This document shows positions 18,208 through 26,582 of a stretch of 64,000 nucleotides of DNA, one piece after another. The position numbers were made by a program, and so were the translations under genes. Source of the DNA: Croceibacter atlanticus HTCC2559 (GTDB taxonomy: Bacteria; Bacteroidota; Bacteroidia; Flavobacteriales; Flavobacteriaceae); contig NC_014230.1 in the NCBI RefSeq assembly GCF_000196315.1, forward strand, positions 434,001-498,000. Direction: 5' to 3'. Each line of letters starts with the position of its first letter. Position 1 is the stretch's first letter. The notes beneath the pieces were generated by a model. That model did not search any database. It was given only the letters and a program-made list of their open reading frames with translations, and had not been told where the DNA came from.

Positions 18208-20175
18208 ATGATGAAAAAAATTACTTTTTTACTTACCTTTTTATTTGCAAGCACGCTTATGCTTGCTCAAACAGTTGCTCTAGAAGAGAGCTTCGAGACA
18301 GATGGTAATGGTACACGTTATACTACCACTACACCAGAATTTACTGATGGTTTTAATGATTTTTTCCTTAGAACAGATGGTTCAGACATTAACTCATCTT
18401 ATGAGGTATCTGGAGCAGATGGTTCTTTTTTCTTTGCAGCTCACGATATAGATGGTGAAGGTGCAGCCCCAATACAATCATTAGATTTTACTGGTATAGA
18501 TATTTCAGGATTATCAAACCTTTCATTTGTAATGCTTGCAGCTGAAGATGATGATTCAGCTAACCAAGACTGGGATGCAGATGCATTGGTATTTGTAGAA
18601 GTTCAAGTAGATGGCGGTGGTTACACTAAAATTCTTCAATTTGCTTCTCAAGGTGGTACTAATACAGAACCAGGTTTAGATACAGATTTTGATGGTGTTG
18701 CAGATAGCACGCCTTTATCAAGTGCTTTTCAAACATTTAATGTTGATTTAGGTGTTACAGGAACTGTAGCAGATCTTAGAGTTACTTTCGCAAACTTAGA
18801 TGCTGGCGATGAAGATATCTCAATAGATCATTTAAGATTAATAGACAATTTTACAGTAACACCAACGGTTACTATTACTGCACCAACAGATGGTCAAGTA
18901 TTTGCAGATGGCACTACAAGTGTAGACCTAGAGTTTACAACAGCTAATGCTCCTGCAGGTAGTACTGTAAATGTAATTGTAGATGGCGTAACTACTCAAG
19001 ATGCAGCAAGCCCATTTGCTATTCCTACTTCAAACGGAGAAACTTACAATGTTACTGTTGAATTAAAAGATAGTGGTAATGCTACTTTAGACTCAAATGC
19101 AATTTCATTTAGCGTTGCTTTTCCTTGTGATTTATTCTTGGGAGATGCGACTACAAATTGTGATACACAAACTGCAGGAACAGATACATATACTACAAGC
19201 ATTCCTTTTACAAACGGCGGAACATCTACGTACACAATTAATACTGGTGGTGTAGGAGTTGTTGGTGGAGACGATCCATCTGCTGTTGCAGAAGGTACTA
19301 TAACAATTACACTTGTAGATGAAGGTACAGACTTTACTGTAAACATTTTAGGTGACACTGCAGATAGCGGTTGCGATCTTACAAGATTTATAAGTGCTCC
19401 TACTTGTGTAGCTACAGCAGCTTGTCCTGGTGAAGGTGCTATAATTATTACTGAAATCCTTCAGAATCCTGATGGAACAGATACAAATAAGGAATATTTT
19501 GAAGTTTACAATACAACTGCTACACCTATTGATATGATGGGTTGGATTATTTCAGATGCTGGATCAGATTCTTTTACTGTTGAAACTTCTGTAATAATTG
19601 CTCCTAACTCTTATGCTGTTTTTGCTAACGAAGGAGATGCTGCTCTTAATGGTGGTATTACTAACGTTGCTTACGAGTATGATGGTATGGCTTTAGCAAA
19701 TGGAGATGATGAAATTATTTTATCATGTTCTGGTACTGTAATAGACCAAGTATTTTACGATGGTGGTGCAGAATTCCCAGATCCAGATGGTGCAAGTATG
19801 GAGCTTGCTATCGATGCGTTAAATAGCACAGACAACGATCTAGGTTCTAATTGGGGTACTGCAACTTCAACATATGGAGATGGTACAGATATGGGAACGC
19901 CTGGCGCTCCAAATGATTTTGTATTAGCAACAGAGAACTTTAACAAGCAAACGTTTGTATTGTTCCCTAACCCAACTGCAAATGGTTCTGTAACAATAAA
20001 CACTACTAACTCTTCTGATGCGACTGTAGCAATTTACAGCATCCTTGGTAAGAAAGTAGTATCTCAAAAGCTTACAAACAACACATTAAATGTGTCTGCT
20101 TTACAATCTGGAATTTACTTAGTGAAAGTAACTCAAGATGGAGCAGTATCTACTCAAAAGCTTATCGTAAGATAA
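18208..20175 (+). CDS. T9SS-secreted protein with lamin-tail domain
   Basis: A signal peptide (to about residue 20, LMLAQ) leads a beta-sandwich-like region. An Ig-like segment follows near residues 215-300, then a lamin-tail domain (about 400-550: GAIIITEILQNP, KEYFEVYNTT, GWIISDAG). The C-terminal sorting domain of type IX secretion (about 580-655) has FVLFPNPT, VAIYSILGKKV, SALQSGIYLVKV and ends KLIVR. This predicts secretion across the outer membrane and attachment to the cell surface. Lamin-tail domains in bacterial secreted proteins often accompany nucleases or phosphatases; no catalytic domain is visible here. Its place behind the TonB receptor and lipoprotein suggests a role in the same uptake process. 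Confidence 0.85.
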   Translation: MMKKITFLLTFLFASTLMLAQTVALEESFETDGNGTRYTTTTPEFTDGFNDFFLRTDGSDINSSYEVSGADGSFFFAAHDIDGEGAAPIQSLDFTGIDISGLSNLSFVMLAAEDDDSANQDWDADALVFVEVQVDGGGYTKILQFASQGGTNTEPGLDTDFDGVADSTPLSSAFQTFNVDLGVTGTVADLRVTFANLDAGDEDISIDHLRLIDNFTVTPTVTITAPTDGQVFADGTTSVDLEFTTANAPAGSTVNVIVDGVTTQDAASPFAIPTSNGETYNVTVELKDSGNATLDSNAISFSVAFPCDLFLGDATTNCDTQTAGTDTYTTSIPFTNGGTSTYTINTGGVGVVGGDDPSAVAEGTITITLVDEGTDFTVNILGDTADSGCDLTRFISAPTCVATAACPGEGAIIITEILQNPDGTDTNKEYFEVYNTTATPIDMMGWIISDAGSDSFTVETSVIIAPNSYAVFANEGDAALNGGITNVAYEYDGMALANGDDEIILSCSGTVIDQVFYDGGAEFPDPDGASMELAIDALNSTDNDLGSNWGTATSTYGDGTDMGTPGAPNDFVLATENFNKQTFVLFPNPTANGSVTINTTNSSDATVAIYSILGKKVVSQKLTNNTLNVSALQSGIYLVKVTQDGAVSTQKLIVR

Positions 20176-20197
20176 TTTAGCTGAGTTTATAATATAT

Positions 20198-20230
20198 AAA
20201 GAGCCTTCAATAACTGAAGGCTCTTTTTTT
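20198..20230 (+). terminator. Rho-independent terminator
   Basis: AAAGAGCCTTCA (20198-20209) pairs perfectly with TGAAGGCTCTTT (20215-20226) across a 5-nt loop, then a T run. It ends the T9SS-protein transcript. Confidence 0.92.
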
Positions 20231-20270
20231 ATGTTTTAAAATTTAATTAAAATGACATCTTTAGGTTAGC

Positions 20271-20278
20271 TATCTTTG
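20271..20278 (+). promoter_or_regulatory. -7 element of the LuxE-like operon
   Basis: TATCTTTG is a perfect TAnnTTTG match ending only 4 bp before the ATG at 20283, which implies a leaderless or near-leaderless transcript. No clear -33 TTG. Confidence 0.5.
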
Positions 20279-20282
20279 TATA

Positions 20283-21260
20283 ATGCTAAGAGAAGACATC
20301 TTTAAAATAACTTCAGAATTAGAGTTTAACACACTTGCCTTACGTGTGTTTAAGTTTCAGTACGAAGCTAATGCAGTGTATCAAAAATTCTGTAAACTTC
20401 TAGATAAGCATCCTAGTAACGTAAACAGCCTACGTGATATTCCCTTTATTCCTATTGAATTTTTTAAGTCTCACGACATCCTATCGTCTAAAGAGCCTAT
20501 TGTAAAAACATTTACAAGTAGTGGCACAACAGGTTCTCAAACAAGTAAGCATTTCATTACAGATTTAACTATCTATGAAGACAGCTTTAATATAGCATTC
20601 CAAGAATTTTACGGAAACCCAGAAGACTATGCAATTTTAGCATTGCTGCCGTCCTATCTTGAACGCGATGGTTCGTCTTTAATCTATATGGCAAATAATT
20701 TAATAGCAGATTCTAAACATCCTAAAAGTGGATTTTATCTTCATAATTTGGAAGACCTTGCGCAAACACTAAAAGCGCTTGATGCTAGCGGACAAAAAAC
20801 ATTATTAATAGGTGTTTCTTTTGCGTTATTAGATTTGGTTGACGCTTATTCATTTCAACTTGAAAACACTATTGTTATGGAAACTGGAGGAATGAAAGGA
20901 CGCCGAAAAGAAATGATTCGTGAAGAACTGCACGAAATTTTAAGTAAAGGATTTGGAGTTAACCATATTCATAGTGAATATGGAATGACAGAGTTATTAA
21001 GCCAGGCATACTCAAACGGCCAAGGTGTTTTTAACTGTCCTAAGCATATGAAAATTTTAATTCGAGATCCAGAAGATGCCTTAACATATTTAAATAAAGG
21101 AAAAACTGGAGGTATAAATGTTATAGATCTTGCCAATTTAAACTCTTGTTCGTTTATAGCAACTCAAGATTTAGGCAAACAGATATCTGAAACAGATTTC
21201 GAAATCTTAGGGCGTTTTGATCATAGTGATGTTCGTGGTTGTAACTTAATGGTGTTATAA
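20283..21260 (+). CDS. LuxE-like acyl-protein synthetase/acyl transferase
   Basis: The 325-residue protein has the signature of the LuxE branch of the adenylate-forming superfamily. FTSSGTTGSQTSKHF near residue 79 is the Ser/Thr/Gly-rich ATP-binding loop. GMKGRRKEMIREELHEIL follows near 200, then HSEYGMTELLSQAY near 227 and a C-terminal IATQDLGK...GRFDHSDVRGC. LuxE activates fatty acid as acyl-AMP and carries it on a Cys. There is no luxCDAB here, so the substrate is unknown and bioluminescence is not implied. Its stop overlaps the next start by one base, so it is translationally coupled to two membrane-protein genes. Confidence 0.85.
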   Translation: MLREDIFKITSELEFNTLALRVFKFQYEANAVYQKFCKLLDKHPSNVNSLRDIPFIPIEFFKSHDILSSKEPIVKTFTSSGTTGSQTSKHFITDLTIYEDSFNIAFQEFYGNPEDYAILALLPSYLERDGSSLIYMANNLIADSKHPKSGFYLHNLEDLAQTLKALDASGQKTLLIGVSFALLDLVDAYSFQLENTIVMETGGMKGRRKEMIREELHEILSKGFGVNHIHSEYGMTELLSQAYSNGQGVFNCPKHMKILIRDPEDALTYLNKGKTGGINVIDLANLNSCSFIATQDLGKQISETDFEILGRFDHSDVRGCNLMVL

Positions 21261-22294
21261 TGGCAGAGCAAAATAACAACCTAGGCTATGGCTGTTTATC
21301 ATTTTGCATTAGTGTAATTGTTGCTGCAGTATTTACAGCTATTATTTATGCTAATATTAAATACAACATACTTCTTATCTTTATAGGAACGCTTTTTATT
21401 GCCAATAGAGTTACACCTTTGTTGTTTAGGAAGACAGCATCTACCTCAACATTTAAAACAGGAAAAACGGCTGGTTTTATAATCCTCGGAATTATATCTG
21501 CAGGTCTTTTTTACCTATATAATAGTACTAGCAAAGATCGTAACATTATAGACACTGTTGAGAATACTATTGACACCCGATTCTTAAAAACAGGAACAGA
21601 TTCTGTTAAGGTTTTTACACATAATCGTACTTGGCGTGATTATTATGGCGCCTCCTACTCTAGTGAATTTATGGTAAGAGAACAAGATTACCATAGACTT
21701 AAAAACCAAACTGACAATTTTAAATATACAGGTCAAGCAACATTTTGGGGAGATTTATATACTTTGGTTTCAACCAATGACGACTCAAGTTTAGATTTGG
21801 TTTATAATGCATTTGAAAGTTTAAAGACCTCAGAAAACTTAAATGCGAAGCAATTTGCAGATATGGTTGTCACTATGGTACAAGATATGCCATATGCTCT
21901 AGTACTTGAAGGCGCCTGTTTAGCTCCAGAATTTTATGAGGAAGATTTTGCTGAGTTGTTACGAGAATGCCCATCGTGTTGCATTGGAAACAAAAGATTT
22001 GGGTTACAAAACCCTGTTTCCTATCTGGCTAACTTAAAGGGAGATTGTGATACTCGTACTGTCTTAATTTACACTATACTTTCTCACTTTGGGTATGATA
22101 TAGCCATCCTGAATAGCGACTATTATATGCACTCTATACTAGGTATAAATTTACCAACCAGCGGACAGTATAAAACCTATCGAGGTAAAAAATACTATGT
22201 GTGGGAAACCACTTCTCAAAACTTTACAATGGGTACACTGCCTCAAAATTTTAAAGATCTTAATAAATGGTACATTGTACTTACTAACAACTAA
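21260..22294 (+). CDS. Membrane protein with transglutaminase-like C-terminal domain
   Basis: Three hydrophobic helices occupy about residues 10-85, followed by a soluble domain. Its core has LANLKGDCDTRTVLIYTIL (about 254-272) and YYMHSILGINLP (about 286-297), with a Cys and a His spaced as in the transglutaminase/protease-like fold; an Asp/Trp region follows (YVWETTSQ). Many such bacterial proteins are peptidases or inactive scaffolds. It is the middle gene of the LuxE-like operon (1-bp overlap upstream, 3-bp gap downstream). The fold call rests on motif reading only. Confidence 0.6.
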   Translation: MAEQNNNLGYGCLSFCISVIVAAVFTAIIYANIKYNILLIFIGTLFIANRVTPLLFRKTASTSTFKTGKTAGFIILGIISAGLFYLYNSTSKDRNIIDTVENTIDTRFLKTGTDSVKVFTHNRTWRDYYGASYSSEFMVREQDYHRLKNQTDNFKYTGQATFWGDLYTLVSTNDDSSLDLVYNAFESLKTSENLNAKQFADMVVTMVQDMPYALVLEGACLAPEFYEEDFAELLRECPSCCIGNKRFGLQNPVSYLANLKGDCDTRTVLIYTILSHFGYDIAILNSDYYMHSILGINLPTSGQYKTYRGKKYYVWETTSQNFTMGTLPQNFKDLNKWYIVLTNN

Positions 22295-22297
22295 CTT

Positions 22298-22813
22298 ATG
22301 AACTCACATCTTCTTGGTCTTGCTATTTTAGAAATTGTTATTGCAGTTATTATTTCTGTAATTATAATTTATGCCTCTTACTCTATATTAAAACGTTTGT
22401 TTTTTAGGGGTACAGATTTAAAGCAAAACAATATGGCATTTATTGTGTTTACAAGTGGTATCATCTTATCTGTTGGTATTATCTTGAGTGAAATTATACC
22501 AAGCATCACCAATGTTATAAGGCTTTCTATGAGTACCAATCAAAGTATAACCATAACAGATATACTTCTCTATTCTGGCTTATATCTTATTATTGGGTTT
22601 GTATTTGCAGTAATAATTAATTTCTCTGTGTTTGTACTCTTCTCAACATTAACAAAGGGAATTAATGAATTTAAAGATATACAGCAGAACAATATTGGCA
22701 CTAGTATCTTGGTAGTTGCCATACTCATTGCCATCACCTTAATCTTAAAAGATAGTATCTCTCTACTAATTAGTGCACTTATACCCTATCCAGAAACCAC
22801 CAACTTTCTTTAA
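22298..22813 (+). CDS. DUF350-like four-helix membrane protein
   Basis: The 171-residue protein is almost all membrane: four or five helices arranged as two similar halves. Each half carries an NN-containing loop before a helix (KQNNMAFIVFTSGIIL near residue 43; QQNNIGTSILVVAILIA near 131). This duplicated pattern is that of the DUF350 family, whose function is unknown. It is the last gene of the LuxE-like operon. I see no terminator hairpin after it. Confidence 0.6.
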   Translation: MNSHLLGLAILEIVIAVIISVIIIYASYSILKRLFFRGTDLKQNNMAFIVFTSGIILSVGIILSEIIPSITNVIRLSMSTNQSITITDILLYSGLYLIIGFVFAVIINFSVFVLFSTLTKGINEFKDIQQNNIGTSILVVAILIAITLILKDSISLLISALIPYPETTNFL

Positions 22814-22904
22814 GTTTTGTTAAACTTACTGTTAATAAGCACTTTAAATGTTAGGTAGATGGTTAGTAGTGGACTAAACGCACTAATAACCTAACTATAC
22901 TATT

Positions 22905-23357
22905 ATGAAAAAGATTGCATTATTAGCATTTACCACATTATTACTTGTGGCGTGTGCATCGCAGAATATTGGACCAAATGTAAATGGCAATGGCTATATG
23001 GCAGATGGTTATGATGTTACAGAATATTTTAACGACAATGCTACAGAAGGCTTTGATCGTTACTCAACAACATATAATGGCGCCAAATATAAATTTGTAA
23101 ACCAAAATAATTTGGACAAGTTTAAAGCTAATCCTGAGAAGTACGAGCCGCAATATAACGGGTATTGTGCTTATGCAGTAGGTGCACAAAACAAGAAAAT
23201 TAGCATAAACCCAGAATCTTATGAAATTAGAGATGGTAAACTATACTTGTTTTATGACAATATCTTTGCCGACACTAAAAAGAAATGGGACGAAGAAGGT
23301 CCAGAACAATTACAGAGCAAAGCAGATGAGAATTGGAAGACCTTAAAAAATAATTAA
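22905..23357 (+). CDS. YHS-domain lipoprotein
   Basis: This 150-residue lipoprotein (lipobox LLVACA, Cys at about 17) carries a YHS-type domain: MADGYDVTEYF, a Tyr-rich strand, KFKANPEKYEPQYNGYCAYAV and a FYDNIF segment. YHS domains are small modules thought to bind metals or act in metal-linked electron processes. The usual Cys is present in GYCAYAV. The protein is probably periplasmic or on the outer membrane. The 11-bp sequence TGGTTAGTAGT lies on both sides of the gene (22860-22870 and 23390-23400), and a bidirectional terminator follows. Confidence 0.8.
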   Translation: MKKIALLAFTTLLLVACASQNIGPNVNGNGYMADGYDVTEYFNDNATEGFDRYSTTYNGAKYKFVNQNNLDKFKANPEKYEPQYNGYCAYAVGAQNKKISINPESYEIRDGKLYLFYDNIFADTKKKWDEEGPEQLQSKADENWKTLKNN

Positions 23358-23400
23358 CGTACTCGTGGTTCATAAGCCATTTGAGTGATTGGTTAGTAGT

Positions 23401-23437
23401 ACACCGTTAAACACTAGTTTAGCGGTGTTTTGTTTTT
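23401..23437. terminator. Bidirectional terminator between convergent genes
   Basis: ACACCGTTAAAC (23401-23412) pairs with GTTTAGCGGTGT (23417-23428) with one G-T pair and a 4-nt loop, followed by T-rich sequence. It lies between the convergent YHS and GyrI-like genes. Confidence 0.85.
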
Positions 23438-23935
23438 TTACTCTTTTAACTGAATGGGTATCCATAATTCTTCTTGAGAGCTAGGATCATTTGGGTTGTA
23501 GGTACTATCCATCTTCGCAAAATGTGGTCTATTAGATAGTTTATATTTTGAAGCAGGAAGCCATTTTGAATATATAAATTGGTAGGCTTTATATACGTCG
23601 CTAGCTAACCCTGTATAGGTGAAAACTGCATAATCTCCTTGCACCATTAGCATATCCATAGTTTCAGGGATACTTTGAGATGAGTGGACTGCAACTGCTG
23701 CCCATTTTTGAAATTCTGCTTCTGGATTATAACTCTTAAAATAGTCTACTGAAGGATAAACCTCAGCCGAATATAAGATAGCATCACCCCTATTTAATAT
23801 GGATTTATGTTTCGGCATAAACCTTTGCCAAAGCTGTTGTGTGGTGTTTGCCGCAATACTCATTGTGTTGTGCATACCAACTAACACTGTAGGTTTTAAA
23901 GTTTCAATTCTTGGTGTCATTGTATTAATCTTCAA
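23438..23935 (-). CDS. GyrI-like small-molecule-binding domain protein
   Basis: The 165-residue protein resembles the stand-alone GyrI-like/AraC effector-binding domain: an N-terminal PRIETLKPTVLVGMHNTMS strand, a LWQRFMP helix, the central YSAEVYPSVDYF strand, GDYAVFTYTG and a C-terminal WLPAS...ELWIPI. Members bind small hydrophobic molecules, and E. coli SbmC/GyrI binds DNA gyrase. No DNA-binding domain is attached. If the ATG at 23935 is used the gene overlaps the pentapeptide-repeat gene by 11 bp; an ATG at 23920 (MTPRIE) would leave a 4-bp gap. Either way the two are co-transcribed. Confidence 0.75.
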   Translation of the reverse strand: MKINTMTPRIETLKPTVLVGMHNTMSIAANTTQQLWQRFMPKHKSILNRGDAILYSAEVYPSVDYFKSYNPEAEFQKWAAVAVHSSQSIPETMDMLMVQGDYAVFTYTGLASDVYKAYQFIYSKWLPASKYKLSNRPHFAKMDSTYNPNDPSSQEELWIPIQLKE

Positions 23936-24500
23936 CTGTTATTTGGTACGCTTCTAACAATCCTAAAACTTCTGGATAATTAAATTTCGCCTTAGTAATT
24001 CGGTTCTTTTCTGGGTTTATAGTGTAGTTTGTGGCGCCTTTAAAATTGGCGTGTTCTAAGTTGGTACCATCAAACACTGCTAATTGAAAATTACAATTTG
24101 TAAGGGTTATTCCTTTTAAAGAAGCTTCAGAGAAATCTGCTTGCTGAAAATTACAGCCTTCAAAAGAACTTGAATTTAAATTTACCTTGTAAAATGAAGC
24201 GTGATTTAATTGGCAATCTTTTACGATTATTGAAAACCCAAACGTATCTGCTTTATCAAATTGTAATCCTAACATCTTACATTCAAAGAATGCTACATCT
24301 TGAAATCCGGTTTCATAAATATTAGCAGAGCTTAAGTTACAGGCTTCAAATTCACAATCTATAAACTTAACCTGAGAAAGGTTAACATTTGCAAAATTGC
24401 AATTCTTAAACGTGCAAGACTCGTAATCTCCCACAGCAAATGCTTCAACAGTAAAATCTTTTTGAGATAGTTCTTGGTCTGCTATAAATTGATGCTCCAT
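23925..24500 (-). CDS. Qnr-like pentapeptide-repeat protein
   Basis: The 191-residue protein is nearly all pentapeptide repeats with F, L, C or M at the centre position (SCTFKNCNFANVNLSQVKF and onward to ANFKG), giving a right-handed quadrilateral beta-helix that mimics DNA. A break around KMLGLQFDKADTFG divides two repeat blocks, as in Qnr proteins. The C-terminal KAKFNYPEVLGLLEAYQI is like the dimerising tail. Qnr and MfpA proteins protect gyrase and topoisomerase IV from quinolones; whether this one does is unknown. Co-directional and overlapping with a GyrI-like gene, which may also touch gyrase. Confidence 0.82.
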   Translation of the reverse strand: MEHQFIADQELSQKDFTVEAFAVGDYESCTFKNCNFANVNLSQVKFIDCEFEACNLSSANIYETGFQDVAFFECKMLGLQFDKADTFGFSIIVKDCQLNHASFYKVNLNSSSFEGCNFQQADFSEASLKGITLTNCNFQLAVFDGTNLEHANFKGATNYTINPEKNRITKAKFNYPEVLGLLEAYQITVED

Positions 24501-24526
24501 AGTATTTGACTTAAGATAGATTACGG

Positions 24527-25498
24527 CTAATGTTTTAACGGTCGTTTTTTAATCATACCACCTTTAATATCCTTAATACTATTCATTACAATAAAAGCAC
24601 TTGGCTCAATTCGCTCTATTTCAGAATTTAGATTATTAAGCTCCAACCTTGTAATTACCGTATAAATAATATCGTGATCTTTACTTAAACCATCTTGTAT
24701 AAAACCACCTTTACCCTTGTAGATGGTAACACCTCTACCCAGTTTTTCAATAATCATTTTTTTTATGCGGTCGCTTTGAGAGGCAATAATGGTAACACCT
24801 ATATATTCTTCTATACCTTCAATAATAAAGTCTAAGGTTTTAGAAGCAGCAATGTAGGTGATCATAGAGTACAAGGCAATTTCAATAGAAAGAAAATAAG
24901 CAGCTACAGAGAAAATTAAAACGTTAATTATGATTATAACATCACCAATGGTTACTGCAAACTTTCTGCTTAAGTAAATGGCTAAAACTTCGGTGCCATC
25001 TATCACCGCGCCACCACGTATGGCAAGACCTATTCCTGCACCTAAGAAAAAACCACCAAAGACAGCTACAAGCAAATCATCATTAGTGACATTAGGAAAT
25101 GGTACTACCGCCACACATATTGCTAATCCTGCAATGGCAAAGGCTGTTTTTATGGCAAAGCTTTTTCCCATAATCTTATAGCCTAAGATTACAAAAGGCA
25201 GGTTTACTAAAATAATAAGTGCGTAAAGTGGCACGACTGTTAGTGCAGCTAATAGTAGTGAGATACCAGTGGCGCCACCATCTATAAAATCATTAGTAAG
25301 TAAAAATCCTTTAAAGCCAAATGATGCTGAAAAAATACCAGCAACAATTAAAATGAAGTTTTTAAAAAAGCGTTTGCTAAGTCTTATAAATTCTCGGTAG
25401 CGTTTGGCAATTTCATAATCTGAATAATAATCGCCGTGATCTTCATCTTTAAATGTGCGCGTAGCTTTAATTATGACCTTTATAAAAAACGAATGCAT
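24527..25498 (-). CDS. YitT-family membrane protein
   Basis: After an N-terminal charged segment of about 45 residues there are five to six membrane helices with the YitT features GFLLTNDFIDGGATGISLLL and GAVIDGTEVLAIYLSRKF. A C-terminal cytosolic DUF2179-type domain (about 235-310) has GVTIIASQ, GRGVTIYKGKGG and VITRLELNNL. The function of this family is unknown; the C-terminal domain is thought to sense a ligand. It is separated from the pentapeptide-repeat gene by 26 bp on the same strand. The call is by family only. Confidence 0.85.
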   Translation of the reverse strand: MHSFFIKVIIKATRTFKDEDHGDYYSDYEIAKRYREFIRLSKRFFKNFILIVAGIFSASFGFKGFLLTNDFIDGGATGISLLLAALTVVPLYALIILVNLPFVILGYKIMGKSFAIKTAFAIAGLAICVAVVPFPNVTNDDLLVAVFGGFFLGAGIGLAIRGGAVIDGTEVLAIYLSRKFAVTIGDVIIIINVLIFSVAAYFLSIEIALYSMITYIAASKTLDFIIEGIEEYIGVTIIASQSDRIKKMIIEKLGRGVTIYKGKGGFIQDGLSKDHDIIYTVITRLELNNLNSEIERIEPSAFIVMNSIKDIKGGMIKKRPLKH

Positions 25499-25560
25499 GA
25501 ATAGGTTAGTTTAAGGCTAAAGATAAGGTGTTTAAAAACGATGGCTACAGAAAAGCAAAC

Positions 25561-26007
25561 TTATCGCTTTTCTGCATATTTAAATTTTTCAAACTTTTCA
25601 GGAAATGCATTGGTAACCGTTAATTTGTTTGATGTCACGGTAGGTTTAATTTCAATCACCTTTGTCTCTGCATCTACAATAACATCATGAAGACTGCTCA
25701 TTTTTACCATATCTATATGTACTGCCTTAAAGAGACGTTTGCCATCTTTTAAGTTTATAATTACATATTCACTAGGGCGAATTTGACCTAAAGGCTTTTC
25801 ATCTATCCAAATATTAAGTCGCGCAGTATTGTCTATCTTATGTAAGAAATTTGCGCCATTATATACCATAATGGTTCCGTTTCCTAGACTGTCTAATGAA
25901 ACCTCTTCTAGGTTTGTTTTCACAAAGTTAAACTGAGATGGTATTGGTTTAAGTGCACAAGATGATAATGCTACACAAGCAAGTATAAGTAAGATGGCTT
26001 TTTTCAT
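25561..26007 (-). CDS. Small lipoprotein, function unknown
   Basis: The signal peptide ends in a lipobox (ALSSCA, Cys at about residue 17). The remaining roughly 130 residues look beta-rich: NGTIMVYNGANFL, NIWIDEKPLGQIRPSEYVIINLKDG, then KVIEIKPTVTSNKLTV. The pattern resembles the DUF2846-like lipoproteins, but I cannot assign it. Separate promoter likely; 62 bp before the YitT gene on the same strand. Confidence 0.65.
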   Translation of the reverse strand: MKKAILLILACVALSSCALKPIPSQFNFVKTNLEEVSLDSLGNGTIMVYNGANFLHKIDNTARLNIWIDEKPLGQIRPSEYVIINLKDGKRLFKAVHIDMVKMSSLHDVIVDAETKVIEIKPTVTSNKLTVTNAFPEKFEKFKYAEKR

Positions 26008-26107
26008 AGGTAGTAATTAATAGTATGCGATATATAAATGGTCTTTCAAATATATCTAATCTATTGTTTTAGATAGAAATTGACTTCCGTTTTTATTCTG
26101 AAATATT

Positions 26108-26548
26108 TTAAATTGTTTTTCGTAGTCCAATACGGCTGCTACCATCTGAATACCACTGTTCTAATTCTGCAAATTGTGAATACTCGTGTCTGTTATAAAA
26201 TCTAACCGAAGCTGCTCCAGATGTCCATAACCAAATTTTAGTAACACCAATTGCTTTGCAGTGTGCTTCAAGTTCTTTTAAAAGTGATGCGCCTATGCCT
26301 AAATTTCGAAATTCTTTCTCTACAAACAAATCTGTTAAGTGAAACCAACCTGAAAATACGTCGCCGTTTTTATGTGCTAATCCTATAGCGCAGCCAATAA
26401 GATAATCTTCTTGTATTGCTACAAAATGTATGGGTTCTGTTTTCTCTAACGCTACATGCTCTTCTCGCATTAATGTATCAAACCCTAAATTTACTTGATT
26501 GCTTTCCTTAGGTGTTAATGCTCTATTTACAATTGTTATAGCTTTCAT
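26108..26548 (-). CDS. GNAT-family N-acetyltransferase
   Basis: The 146-residue single-domain acetyltransferase has motif A in VEKEFRNLGIGASLLKELEAH (residues about 75-95; R/Q-x-x-G-x-G/A acetyl-CoA loop). A conserved IGVTKIWLWTSGAASVRFYNRHEYSQF follows, with the late Tyr typical of the fold. It transfers an acetyl group from acetyl-CoA to an amine; the substrate is unknown. The neighbours give no clue. Confidence 0.85.
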   Translation of the reverse strand: MKAITIVNRALTPKESNQVNLGFDTLMREEHVALEKTEPIHFVAIQEDYLIGCAIGLAHKNGDVFSGWFHLTDLFVEKEFRNLGIGASLLKELEAHCKAIGVTKIWLWTSGAASVRFYNRHEYSQFAELEQWYSDGSSRIGLRKTI

Positions 26549-26582
26549 AAGGTGCTAAGGGTTTTAAAACAACATATAGATT

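Noticed and set aside
20283-21260. Part of a luminescence operon
   Set aside because: No luxA, luxB, luxC or luxD neighbour; LuxE-like proteins occur widely without light production.
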